From Acrocarpospora phusangensis (GTDB lineage Bacteria; Actinomycetota; Actinomycetes; Streptosporangiales; Streptosporangiaceae), in contig NZ_BOOA01000007.1 in the NCBI RefSeq assembly GCF_016862995.1, forward strand, positions 62,001 through 126,000: a stretch of 64,000 nucleotides of DNA, written 5' to 3'. The notes beneath the pieces were generated by a model. It ran no database searches. It was not told where the DNA came from and saw nothing but the letters and a program-made list of their open reading frames with translations. Position numbers and translations under genes: made by a program. Of the stretch, positions 8,716 through 16,446 are shown piece by piece (position 1 is the first letter of the stretch; the number at the start of each line of letters is the position of its first letter).

Positions 8716-9720
8716 GTGCGGGCAAAAAGGGTCATTGGTGCCGCGCTGGCGTCGGGATTGGCGCTCCTGGCCGCCGCGTGTTCCTCCGCGGAAGACCCGC
8801 CCGGCAGCGCGCCGCAGGCGGCCACCGTCAGCGAGTCGCCGGCTCCGCCGCCCGAGCATCCGTTCACCGGCATGCCCACCGCGGCCCGCCGCCCGGTGCT
8901 CGCCGTCAAGATCGAGAACACCTCCTCGGGCAAGCCCCAGATCGGCGTGGACAAGGCCGACATCGTCTACGTGGAACAGGTCGAGGGCGGCCTCACCCGG
9001 CTGATGGCGATCTTCTCCTCGCGCCTCCCCAAGGAGGTCGGCCCGGTCCGCTCGGCCCGCATCTCCGACCTGCACATCCTGCCGATGTTCGGCAAGCCCG
9101 CCCTGGCCTACTCGGGCGTGCAGACCAAGATGATCCCGTTCGTCCAGGAGGCGTCGCTGTTCGACGTCTCCGACAGCGCCGCGCCCGCCGCCTACTTCCG
9201 CTACCCGGGCAGGTACGCGCCGTACAACCTGGTGGGCACGCCGAGCAAGCTGCTGCGCAAGGCGACGAAGGCGACGAAGGCCAAGGACATCGGCTTCGTC
9301 TTCTCCGACGAGGCGCCCGCCGGGGGCACGCCGAAGAAGAGCTACAGCGTGCGCTACCCGGCCGCCCGGTTCACCTTCGCCTGGAGTGAGGCCAAGAAGC
9401 GCTGGCTGATCTGGCAGGACGGCGAGAAGGACATGGCGGCCGGCGGCGGCCAGCTCGGCGCGGCCACCGTCGTCGTGCAGTACACCAAGACCGAGCGCTC
9501 CCAGTTCCACGACGTGAACGGCAGCTACACGCCGCTGGTGCACTCCACCGGCAAGGGCACCGGGATCGTGCTGCGGGACGGCCAGGCGTACAAGGTCAAC
9601 TGGGAGCGGCCCAGCGAGGAGGAGGGCACCACGTTCACGACGGCCGGCGGCGAGCGGATGACCTTCGCCCGCGGCCCGGTCTGGGTGGTCCTGGCGTCCA
9701 GGAAGCCGGTCCAGCCGTAG
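8716..9720 (+). CDS. DUF3048 (YerB-like) putative lipoprotein
   Basis: 334 residues. The GTG start at 8716 follows a strong GGGAGGAG site (8698-8705). The N-terminus is a lipoprotein-like signal, ALASGLALLAAAC, with a Ser/Pro-rich linker after the Cys. The mature part has the DUF3048 blocks LAVKIENTSSGKPQIGVDKADIVYVE, GGLTRLMAIFSS, VGPVRSARISD and a C-terminal domain with TFARGPVWVVLAS. The family is widespread in Gram-positive bacteria, extracellular and of unknown biochemical role. It is transcribed separately from the upstream operon (90-nt gap). Confidence 0.85.
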   Translation: MRAKRVIGAALASGLALLAAACSSAEDPPGSAPQAATVSESPAPPPEHPFTGMPTAARRPVLAVKIENTSSGKPQIGVDKADIVYVEQVEGGLTRLMAIFSSRLPKEVGPVRSARISDLHILPMFGKPALAYSGVQTKMIPFVQEASLFDVSDSAAPAAYFRYPGRYAPYNLVGTPSKLLRKATKATKAKDIGFVFSDEAPAGGTPKKSYSVRYPAARFTFAWSEAKKRWLIWQDGEKDMAAGGGQLGAATVVVQYTKTERSQFHDVNGSYTPLVHSTGKGTGIVLRDGQAYKVNWERPSEEEGTTFTTAGGERMTFARGPVWVVLASRKPVQP

Positions 9721-9723
9721 GAC

Positions 9724-9773
9724 AGGTTGTCTAACTTTCCCGGGCAACCTTGACAATGTGGTACGTCCGGGAA
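9724..9773 (+). promoter_or_regulatory. Interleaved inverted repeats upstream of pdxS
   Basis: Three nested or interleaved dyads: AGGTTG (9724-9729)/CAACCT (9745-9750), TTGTC (9727-9731)/GACAA (9752-9756) and TTCCCGG (9737-9743)/CCGGGAA (9767-9773). A TTGACA lies at 9750-9755, and a TAGGAT that could be the -10 lies at 9790-9795. They cannot all pair at once, so this may be a mix of terminator and operator. Confidence 0.3.
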
Positions 9774-9832
9774 GGCGCCACCGCGCGCCTAGGATGGAAT
9801 TGTCCCGCTTACCAGCAGTGTGAGGTTTCGCC

Positions 9833-10735
9833 GTGTCTACCCCTGAAATCACCCCGTCCATCGGAACCGCCCGCGTCAAGCGAGGGATGGCCGAGATGCT
9901 CAAGGGTGGCGTCATCATGGACGTCGTCACCCCCGAGCAGGCGAAGATCGCCGAGGACGCGGGCGCGGTCGCGGTCATGGCGCTGGAGCGCGTGCCCGCC
10001 GACATCCGCGCGCAGGGCGGCGTGTCCCGGATGAGCGACCCCGACATGATCGACGGAATCATCGCCGCGGTGTCCATCCCGGTCATGGCCAAGGCCAGGA
10101 TCGGGCACTTCGTGGAAGCCCAGGTGCTGATGTCGCTCGGCGTCGACTACATCGACGAGTCCGAGGTGCTGACCCCCGCCGACTACGCCAACCACATCGA
10201 CAAGTGGCGTTTCACCGTGCCGTTCGTGTGCGGCGCGACCAACCTGGGCGAGGCGCTGCGCCGGATCACCGAGGGCGCGGCCATGATCCGCTCCAAGGGC
10301 GAGGCGGGCACCGGCGACGTCTCCAACGCGGTCACCCACATGCGCACCATCCGGGGCGAGATCAAGCGCCTCACCTCGCTGCCCGAGGACGAGCTGTACG
10401 TGGCCGCCAAGGAGCTGCAGGCGCCGTACGAGCTGGTGGCCGAGGTGGCCAAGACCGGCAAGCTGCCGGTGGTGCTGTTCACCGCGGGCGGCATCGCCAC
10501 CCCCGCCGACGCCGCCATGATGATGCAGCTCGGCGCCGAGGGCGTCTTCGTCGGCTCCGGCATCTTCAAGTCCGGCAACCCGGCCGAGCGCGCCGCCGCC
10601 ATCGTCAAGGCCACCACCTTCCACGACGACCCCGACGTCATCGCCAAGGTCTCCCGCGGCCTCGGCGAGGCCATGGTCGGCATCAACGTCGAGGAGATCC
10701 CGGCTCCGCACCGGCTGGCCGAGCGCGGCTGGTGA
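9833..10735 (+). CDS. pdxS: Pyridoxal 5'-phosphate synthase subunit PdxS
   Basis: 300 residues, GTG start at 9833 with GAGG 7 nt upstream. It is a (beta/alpha)8 barrel that condenses ribose 5-phosphate, glyceraldehyde 3-phosphate and ammonia into PLP. Signature parts are present: KGGVIMDV with D30, [17 protein letters not shown] and [15 protein letters not shown] with the Schiff-base Lys at about K87. A phosphate loop [24 protein letters not shown] lies in the C-terminal third. Its partner glutaminase gene begins 7 nt after the stop. Length and sequence are typical. Confidence 0.98.
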   Translation: MSTPEITPSIGTARVKRGMAEMLKGGVIMDVVTPEQAKIAEDAGAVAVMALERVPADIRAQGGVSRMSDPDMIDGIIAAVSIPVMAKARIGHFVEAQVLMSLGVDYIDESEVLTPADYANHIDKWRFTVPFVCGATNLGEALRRITEGAAMIRSKGEAGTGDVSNAVTHMRTIRGEIKRLTSLPEDELYVAAKELQAPYELVAEVAKTGKLPVVLFTAGGIATPADAAMMMQLGAEGVFVGSGIFKSGNPAERAAAIVKATTFHDDPDVIAKVSRGLGEAMVGINVEEIPAPHRLAERGW

Positions 10736-10742
10736 CCTGCCG

Positions 10743-11336
10743 GTGACCCAACTGCAGAGCGACGTGAAGATCGGCGTTCTCGCCCTCCAAGGCGACGTGC
10801 GGGAACATGTGCGCGCCCTGGCCACCGCCGGCGCGGAGGGCGTTCCGGTCCGGCGGCTGGAGGAGCTCCAGGCCGTGGACGCGCTGGTGATCCCGGGCGG
10901 CGAGTCCACCACCATCTGGAAGCTCGCCGCCGCCTTCGACCTGCTCGAACCGCTCCGGGCGCGGATCAAGGAGGGCATGCCCGCGTTCGGGTCCTGCGCC
11001 GGCATGATCATGCTGGCGGACCGGATCGAGGGCGGGATCGACGGCCAGCAGACCCTCGGCGGCATCGACATGGTGGTGCGCCGCAACGCCTTCGGCCGCC
11101 AGGTGGACTCCTTCGAGGCGGACCTGGACTTCGCGGGGCGCGGGCCGTACCGTGCGGTGTTCATCCGGGCCCCGTGGGTGGAGTCGGTGGGAGCGGATGT
11201 CGAAGTGCTGGCCCGCGCTGGCGATAGGATCGTCGCGGTCCGCCACGGGCCGCTGCTCGCGACGTCCTTCCATCCGGAGCTCACCGGCGACGCGCGGGTC
11301 CATTCGTATTTCGTTGAGATGGTAAGGGAGCTCTAG
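10743..11336 (+). CDS. pdxT: Pyridoxal 5'-phosphate synthase glutaminase PdxT
   Basis: 197 residues, GTG start at 10743. It is a class I glutamine amidotransferase that feeds ammonia into PdxS. The triad is visible: C85 in FGSCAGM, and H177 with E179 in FHPEL. The glutamine-binding loop PGGESTT is at 51-57. It is co-transcribed with pdxS and followed after 3 nt by yebC, the common actinobacterial order. Confidence 0.97.
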   Translation: MTQLQSDVKIGVLALQGDVREHVRALATAGAEGVPVRRLEELQAVDALVIPGGESTTIWKLAAAFDLLEPLRARIKEGMPAFGSCAGMIMLADRIEGGIDGQQTLGGIDMVVRRNAFGRQVDSFEADLDFAGRGPYRAVFIRAPWVESVGADVEVLARAGDRIVAVRHGPLLATSFHPELTGDARVHSYFVEMVREL

Positions 11337-11339
11337 GCG

Positions 11340-12119
11340 ATGTCCGGCCACTCCAAATGGGCGACGACGAAGCACAAGAAGGCGGCGCTCGACTCCAAGC
11401 GCGGCAAGCTCTTCGCCAAGCTCATCAAGAACATCGAGGTAGCGGCCAGGACCGGCGGTCCCGACCCGGAGGGCAACCCGACCCTCTACGACGCCATCAC
11501 CAAGGCCAAGAAGAGCTCGGTGCCCAACGACAACATCGAGCGCGCCCGCAAGCGCGGCGGCGGCCTCGAGGCCGGCGGCGCCGACTGGCAGACCATCATG
11601 TACGAGGGCTACGGCCCCAACGGCGTCGCCGTCCTGATCGAGTGCCTCACCGACAACCGCAACCGGGCCGCCTCCGAGGTCCGGGTCGCGCTGACCCGCA
11701 ACGGCGGCTCGCTGGCCGACCCCAACTCGGTGTCGTACATGTTCAACCGCAAGGGCGTCGTCATGGTGCCCAAGCTGGTCTCCGAGACCAAGGCCGGCCG
11801 GGTCGAGCTGAGCGAGGACCAGGTGCTCGACGCCGTCCTGGACGCGGGCGCCGAAGAGGTCAACGACCTGGGCGAGTCGTTCGAGATCGTCTCCGAGGCG
11901 GCCGACCTGGTGCCGGTGCGCCAGGCGCTGCAGGACGCGGGCATCGACTACGACTCGGCGGAGAGCAGCTTCCTGCCGACCATCAGCGTGCCCGTGGACG
12001 AGGAGGGCGCGCGCAAGGTGTTCCGCCTGATCGACGCGCTGGAGGACTCCGACGACGTGCAGAACGTCTGGGCGAACGTGGACGTCTCCGACGAGATCCT
12101 GGAGAAGCTGGACGCCTGA
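11340..12119 (+). CDS. yebC: YebC/PmpR family DNA-binding regulatory protein
   Basis: 259 residues, ATG start 3 nt after pdxT. The N-terminal signature [20 protein letters not shown] and the block [22 protein letters not shown] identify the TACO1/YebC family. It is described as a transcriptional regulator or as a factor that helps ribosomes through proline stretches. It precedes ruvCAB in many bacteria; here an acetyltransferase gene and a long inverted repeat intervene. The stop codon lies at the left end of that inverted repeat. Confidence 0.95.
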   Translation: MSGHSKWATTKHKKAALDSKRGKLFAKLIKNIEVAARTGGPDPEGNPTLYDAITKAKKSSVPNDNIERARKRGGGLEAGGADWQTIMYEGYGPNGVAVLIECLTDNRNRAASEVRVALTRNGGSLADPNSVSYMFNRKGVVMVPKLVSETKAGRVELSEDQVLDAVLDAGAEEVNDLGESFEIVSEAADLVPVRQALQDAGIDYDSAESSFLPTISVPVDEEGARKVFRLIDALEDSDDVQNVWANVDVSDEILEKLDA

Positions 12120-12209
12120 GAAGGTAATTCAAAAGGAGCCCGGCGCCGTCGAAGCGAGTCACCTGCCTGGGGCGAAGCGATCGACGGGCGAGCTTTTGAA
12201 TTACCTTCT
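12119..12209. repeat. AT-rich 17-bp perfect inverted repeat
   Basis: AGAAGGTAATTCAAAAG (12119-12135) is an exact reverse complement of CTTTTGAATTACCTTCT (12193-12209), enclosing 57 nt. Inside, GCCCG (12138-12142) can pair with CGGGC (12185-12189), so the whole could fold into one long stem. The arms are about 35% G+C in a 72% G+C region and start at the last base of the yebC stop codon. It may be a terminator for yebC or a small mobile-type element. No U-tract and no clear target duplication were seen. Confidence 0.75.
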
Positions 12210-12275
12210 GAGTCCGGTGAGTTCGGCCTAAATTCGGTCGCTTTCGGATTGTTCGTCGGAATACGGTGGGCGCTT

Positions 12276-13427
12276 GTGGAGATTCGTGAGCTGACCGAGG
12301 CCGAGTTGGACGCCGTGCTCGACAACCGCCGGCGGGCCTTCGGGCCGCTGTCCGACTCGTCGGTGGCCATCTGGCGCAAGCTGGTCCTGCCGTACGTGGC
12401 GGAGGGGCGGTATCTGGGGGCCTTCGACGGGCCCCGGCTGGTCGGGACGGCGCGGATCAATCCGTACCGGCAGTGGTGGCACGGGCGGCAGGTGTCGATG
12501 GGCGGCGTCGCCAGCGTCACCGTGCTGCCCGAGGACCGCGGCCGGGGCGTCGGGCGGCAGATCATGCTCGAGGTCGTGGAGCGCTGCGCCGACCTCGGGC
12601 ACGCGGTCTCCGCGCTCTTCCCGGCCACCACGCACCTGTACCGGCGGCTGGGCTGGGAGCACGCGGGAGCCCAGCTGATCGCGGACGTGCCCGCCGAGGC
12701 GCTGCGCACGATCACCCCCGGGGAGCCGGTCAAGCTCCGCCGGATGGGCCCCGACGACGCCGCCGAGGTGATCGCGACCCTCGACCGCGTGCACTCGGCC
12801 GGACGCGCCTCCGGGCCGATCTGCTTCGACGAGGACGCCTGGCGGCTGTGGCTGGACGACGAGGACGACTTCTACTACCTCGCCGACGACGGCTTCGTGG
12901 TCTACCGCTGGTCCGGCGAGGACATCGAGATCGACAACCTGGTGGCCGGGTCGGCGGCCACCGCCCGCGCGCTGTGGGCCCTGGTCGGCAGCCACGCCAC
13001 CGTCGCCAAGCGGGTCACCGCGCCGGTCGCGCCGGACGACCCGGTCTTCTGGCTGCTCGCCGACCGCAAGCAGGACGCGGTCAAGCAGATCCGCTGGATG
13101 TTCCGCCTGATCGACGTCGAGTCGGCCGTGGCCGCCCGCGGCTACCCGGCCGCCGTCACCGCCGACGCCGTCGTCCAGGTCCAGGACCCGCAGCGGCCCG
13201 GGAACTCCGGGGGCTGGCGGCTGGAGGTCGCGGGCGGAACCGGCTCGGCCGGCCGTACCGGCTCCGCCGAGGGGCCCGTTCTGGGCATCGGTGGTCTGTC
13301 CGCCCTGTACGCGGGGGTCCCCAGCGCCACGCTGCGGCGGGCCGGGCTGATGACCGGGTCGGCGGCGCAGGACGAGACGCTGGACGCGGTGTTCGCGGCC
13401 AGGCCGTACATGCTGGACTACTTCTGA
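12276..13427 (+). CDS. Eis-type GNAT acetyltransferase with SCP2-like C-domain
   Basis: 383 residues from GTG 12276; a TTG at 12249 would add 9. The N-terminal GNAT domain has the acetyl-CoA loop VTVLPEDRGRGVGRQ and LYRRLGWEHAG, where Tyr fits the general-acid tyrosine of Eis. The middle is a second GNAT-like half, and the end is a sterol-carrier-like domain. The protein closes on MLDYF. In Mycobacterium tuberculosis Eis the C-terminal Phe carboxylate is part of the active site, and a terminal Phe is kept here. Eis enzymes acetylate several amines of aminoglycosides and other substrates. The natural substrate is unknown, and resistance is only one possibility. Confidence 0.85.
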   Translation: MEIRELTEAELDAVLDNRRRAFGPLSDSSVAIWRKLVLPYVAEGRYLGAFDGPRLVGTARINPYRQWWHGRQVSMGGVASVTVLPEDRGRGVGRQIMLEVVERCADLGHAVSALFPATTHLYRRLGWEHAGAQLIADVPAEALRTITPGEPVKLRRMGPDDAAEVIATLDRVHSAGRASGPICFDEDAWRLWLDDEDDFYYLADDGFVVYRWSGEDIEIDNLVAGSAATARALWALVGSHATVAKRVTAPVAPDDPVFWLLADRKQDAVKQIRWMFRLIDVESAVAARGYPAAVTADAVVQVQDPQRPGNSGGWRLEVAGGTGSAGRTGSAEGPVLGIGGLSALYAGVPSATLRRAGLMTGSAAQDETLDAVFAARPYMLDYF

Positions 13428-13472
13428 TCGTGTCCGGCGTGCTTGCGCGGCCCCGGTGGAGTAAAGTCTGCG

Positions 13473-13488
13473 CCGAACAGGTGTTCGG
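13473..13488 (+). promoter_or_regulatory. LexA (SOS) box upstream of ruvC
   Basis: Perfect 16-nt palindrome CCGAACAGGTGTTCGG, matching the actinobacterial LexA consensus CGAAC-N4-GTTCG. It lies 18 nt before the ruvC start and just downstream of a possible -10 TAAAGT (13462-13467). LexA bound here would block ruvCAB transcription, giving SOS control of the Holliday-junction genes. Confidence 0.8.
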
Positions 13489-13506
13489 TGGACTGGGGGT
13501 CGGCGG

Positions 13507-14031
13507 GTGCTCAGGGTGTTGGGGGTCGATCCCGGGCTGACCCGGTGCGGGCTCGGCGCCGTCGAAGGGCGGCCGGGCACGCCGCTCAGCCTGGTGGCCG
13601 TCGGCGTGGTGCGCACGCCCGCCGACGACGACATCGGCGCGCGGCTGGTGGCCGTCGAGGCCGGGATCGAACGCTGGCTCGACGAGGTGCGCCCCGACGC
13701 GGTCGCGGTCGAGCGCGTCTTCGCCCAGCACAACGTGCGCACCGTGATGGGCACCGCCCAGGCCGCCGCCGTCGCCATCGTCTGCGCGGCCAGGCGCGGC
13801 CTGCCGGTCGCGCTGCACACCCCCTCCGAGGTCAAGGCGGCCATCACCGGCAGCGGCACCGCCGACAAGAAGCAGGTCGGCGCCATGGTGACCCGGCTGC
13901 TCCGGCTCGACGCCATGCCCAAGCCCGCCGACGCGGCCGACGCCCTCGCCCTCGCCATCTGCCACGTCTGGCGCGGCGCCGCCCAGAACCGGCTCGCCGA
14001 CGCCCTCGCCCGAGCGAAGGGGAAGCCGTGA
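13507..14031 (+). CDS. ruvC: Holliday junction resolvase RuvC
   Basis: 174 residues, GTG start at 13507. RNase-H-fold endonuclease that cuts four-way junctions symmetrically. The acidic residues are in [13 protein letters not shown] (D8), VAVERVF (Glu) and the C-terminal block [14 protein letters not shown]. It is the first gene of ruvCAB, and its stop overlaps the ruvA GTG (GTGA). An upstream LexA-type palindrome suggests damage induction. Confidence 0.97.
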   Translation: MLRVLGVDPGLTRCGLGAVEGRPGTPLSLVAVGVVRTPADDDIGARLVAVEAGIERWLDEVRPDAVAVERVFAQHNVRTVMGTAQAAAVAIVCAARRGLPVALHTPSEVKAAITGSGTADKKQVGAMVTRLLRLDAMPKPADAADALALAICHVWRGAAQNRLADALARAKGKP

Positions 14032-14645
14032 TCGCCTCCGTCTCCGGCCGGGTCGCCGCCCTCGCCCCGGACTCCGCCGTGATCGAGGTCGGCGGCGTCG
14101 GCGTCCTCGTGCACTGCACCCCCGGCACCCTGGGCACCCTGCGCACCGGCGAACAGGCCCGCCTCTCGACCTCCCTCATCGTCCGCGAGGAGTCCCTGAC
14201 CCTGTACGGCTTCGCCACCGACGACGAGCGCGCCGTCTTCGAGATGCTCCAGACCGCCAGCGGCGTCGGCCCCCGGATCGCCCTGGCCATGCTGGCCGTG
14301 CACACCCCGAACGCGCTCCGCCTGGCCGTGGCCGCCGCCGACCTGAAGGCGCTCACCATGGTCCCCGGCATCGGCCAGAAGGGCGCCCAGCGCATCATCC
14401 TGGAGCTGAAGGACAAGCTCGGCACCCCCGAGGAGGCGGTGAACGCCGCGCTCAACGGCGGGCGGCTCGCCCCCTGGCGGGAGCAGGTGCACTCCGGCCT
14501 GGTCGGGCTGGGCTACTCCGCCAGGGACGCGGACGAGGCGGTGGCCGCCGTCGCCCCCGAGGCCGACCTGGAGACCGCCGCCGGGCGCGCTCCGCAGGTG
14601 GCGGTACTGCTCAAGGCGGCCCTTCGATCCCTGAGCGTGCGATGA
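14028..14645 (+). CDS. ruvA: Holliday junction DNA helicase subunit RuvA
   Basis: 205 residues, GTG 14028. N-terminal OB-fold ([21 protein letters not shown]), two helix-hairpin-helix motifs ([13 protein letters not shown] and [20 protein letters not shown]) and a small C-terminal RuvB-contact domain ([16 protein letters not shown]). It binds the junction and loads RuvB. It overlaps ruvC by 4 nt and is followed by ruvB after 34 nt. Confidence 0.97.
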   Translation: MIASVSGRVAALAPDSAVIEVGGVGVLVHCTPGTLGTLRTGEQARLSTSLIVREESLTLYGFATDDERAVFEMLQTASGVGPRIALAMLAVHTPNALRLAVAAADLKALTMVPGIGQKGAQRIILELKDKLGTPEEAVNAALNGGRLAPWREQVHSGLVGLGYSARDADEAVAAVAPEADLETAAGRAPQVAVLLKAALRSLSVR

Positions 14646-14679
14646 CCCCCGGTGTGAATCTTTCAGGCGGGAGGCGGTT

Positions 14680-15711
14680 GTGAACTCCGATCGGGAGCTC
14701 GTCTCGCCCGACGCGGAAGGCGACGAACGGCTCATCGAGGCCGCGCTCCGGCCCAGGCGGCTGAGCGAGTTCATCGGCCAGGCCCGGGTCAGGGAGCAGC
14801 TGTCGCTGGTGCTGCAGAGCGCCCTGCTGCGCGGCCGCCCGCCGGACCACGTGCTGATGAGCGGGCCCCCCGGCCTCGGCAAGACTACCCTGGCGATGAT
14901 CATCGCGGCCGAGCTGGGCGCGCCGCTGCGGGTCACCTCCGGCCCGGCGCTGGAGCGCGCCGGGGACCTGGCCGCCATCCTCTCCACGCTGAGCGACGGC
15001 GAGGTGCTGTTCATCGACGAGATCCACCGGATGGCCCGGCCCGCCGAGGAGATGCTGTACCTCGCGATGGAGGACTTCCGGGTCGACATCGTCGTCGGCA
15101 AGGGCCCGGGCGCGACCGCCATCCCGCTCGACATCGCGCCGTTCACGCTGGTCGGCGCCACCACCAGGGCCGGGCTGCTGCCCGCGCCGCTGCGCGACCG
15201 GTTCGGCTTCACCGCGCACATGGACTTCTACGAGCGGGCCGAGCTGGAGCAGGTGCTGAGCCGCTCGGCCCGGCTGCTCTCGATGACGCTGCCCGGCGAG
15301 GCCGGCGAGGAGATCGCCGGCCGCTCCCGGGGCACCCCGCGCATCGCCAACCGGCTGCTCCGCCGGGTCCGCGACTTCGCCGACGTGCGCGCCGAGGGCC
15401 TGATCACCCGGGACATCGCCTCCGCCGCCCTCAACCTCTACGAGGTGGACGCCGAAGGACTGGACCGGCTCGACCGCGCCGTGCTCACCGCGCTGCTGCG
15501 CCGGTTCGGCGGCGGTCCCGTCGGCCTGTCCACGCTGGCGGTGGCGGTGGGGGAGGAGCCGGAGACCGTCGAGGTGGTGGCCGAGCCCTTCCTGGTCCGG
15601 CAGGGGCTGCTCGCCCGTACTCCCCGGGGGCGGGTGGCGACGGCCGCCGCGTGGGCGCATTTCGGGCTGCCGGTGCCGCCGGGGGCGTTCGGAGGTCTCG
15701 ATGAGGTCTAG
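14680..15711 (+). CDS. ruvB: Holliday junction DNA helicase motor RuvB
   Basis: 343 residues. GTG start at 14680 with GGGAGG 5 nt upstream. AAA+ ATPase with Walker [10 protein letters not shown] (62-70), Walker [10 protein letters not shown], the sensor region [21 protein letters not shown] and a winged-helix C-domain ([21 protein letters not shown]). It drives branch migration with RuvA. Length is typical. Confidence 0.98.
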   Translation: MNSDRELVSPDAEGDERLIEAALRPRRLSEFIGQARVREQLSLVLQSALLRGRPPDHVLMSGPPGLGKTTLAMIIAAELGAPLRVTSGPALERAGDLAAILSTLSDGEVLFIDEIHRMARPAEEMLYLAMEDFRVDIVVGKGPGATAIPLDIAPFTLVGATTRAGLLPAPLRDRFGFTAHMDFYERAELEQVLSRSARLLSMTLPGEAGEEIAGRSRGTPRIANRLLRRVRDFADVRAEGLITRDIASAALNLYEVDAEGLDRLDRAVLTALLRRFGGGPVGLSTLAVAVGEEPETVEVVAEPFLVRQGLLARTPRGRVATAAAWAHFGLPVPPGAFGGLDEV

Positions 15712-15849
15712 TTTTTACGTCGATGACCGGGCACGGGGGCTCGCTGTGGGCGAAAGGCGTACATGGATGCCATAGGGTGTGCTACGGATCACAGATCGGT
15801 TGCAAGGGCGTGAATCCGGAACTTTCCCGCGTGCCTAAACGTGGGTTCG

Positions 15850-15879
15850 TTGCCGGGCTTCAGAGCGCTCGCCTACACT
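15850..15879 (+). promoter_or_regulatory. Predicted promoter of yajC-secD-secF
   Basis: TTGCCG (15850-15855), 18-nt spacer, TACACT (15874-15879), a good match to the vegetative sigma consensus of actinobacteria. It would give a 5' leader of about 155 nt that includes the 10-bp tandem repeats. Confidence 0.5.
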
Positions 15880-15910
15880 GCGTGGCTTGGCTGGCTGTGT
15901 AGGCTGACGT

Positions 15911-15970
15911 GCTGAGCGGCGTTCAGTGGCGTTCGGCGGCGCTGGGCGGTGCTGAGCGGCGCTGGGCGGC
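15911..15970 (+). repeat. Six tandem copies of a 10-bp repeat
   Basis: Exact 10-nt phasing: GCTGAGCGGC, GTTCAGTGGC, GTTCGGCGGC, GCTGGGCGGT, GCTGAGCGGC, GCTGGGCGGC. The consensus is G(C/T)T(G/C)(A/G)G(C/T)GG(C/T). It lies between the predicted promoter and the yajC start, so it is probably transcribed. Confidence 0.8.
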
Positions 15971-16039
15971 CCGGGCAGGCGGCAACCTGTGTGACCTCCG
16001 GCGCGCTAGGCCGGTCATCTCGTACCGAAGGAGAGCCCC

Positions 16040-16405
16040 GTGGAAGGGCTTGCGCAGTTCCTCCCGATCATTCTGTTGATCGTGGTGTTCTACTTTCTGC
16101 TCATCCGTCCGCAGCGTAAGCGGCAGCAGGAGCAGGTCGCGATGCAGAACTCCCTGTCGGTGGGCTCGCGCGTCATGACGACGACCGGCCTGTTCGCCAC
16201 GGTGGTGGGCTTCGCGGACGACGACGTCCTGCTGGAGATCGCGCCCGGAGTCGAGACCCGCTGGGTCAAGGCCGCGATCGGCCGGGTGGTCACGCCGGTC
16301 GACGACGCCGATGAGACCGACGAAGGGGAAACCGAGGACGACGCCGTGGACGAAGCGGTGGTTGACGCCCCTGAGAAGGGGGATTCGAGTACCAAGAAGT
16401 CCTGA
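16040..16405 (+). CDS. yajC: Preprotein translocase subunit YajC
   Basis: 121 residues, GTG start at 16040 after GAAGGAGAG. One membrane helix (FLPIILLIVVFYFLLIRPQ) is followed by the family signature RPQRKRQQEQ and a cytosolic part (GSRVMTTTGLFATVVG). The tail is acidic. YajC associates with SecDF at the Sec translocon. It is first in the yajC-secD-secF operon. Confidence 0.95.
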   Translation: MEGLAQFLPIILLIVVFYFLLIRPQRKRQQEQVAMQNSLSVGSRVMTTTGLFATVVGFADDDVLLEIAPGVETRWVKAAIGRVVTPVDDADETDEGETEDDAVDEAVVDAPEKGDSSTKKS

Positions 16406-16446
16406 GTACCCATTAGATGACCCCTTGACCGAAAGACTGACCACCA

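Larger units (their letters stand above)
15712..16039. other. Long leader region of yajC-secDF, no gene
   Basis: 328 nt without a supported open frame. It holds a likely promoter (15850-15879), six copies of a 10-bp tandem repeat (15911-15970) and the yajC ribosome site (GAAGGAGAG, 16027-16035). A short T-run (15712-15716) directly follows the ruvB stop but has no clear stem. Confidence 0.6.

Noticed and set aside
12276-13427. Dedicated aminoglycoside resistance gene
   Set aside because: The Eis fold and terminal Phe support an Eis-type acetyltransferase, but such genes are common in actinobacteria without a resistance role.
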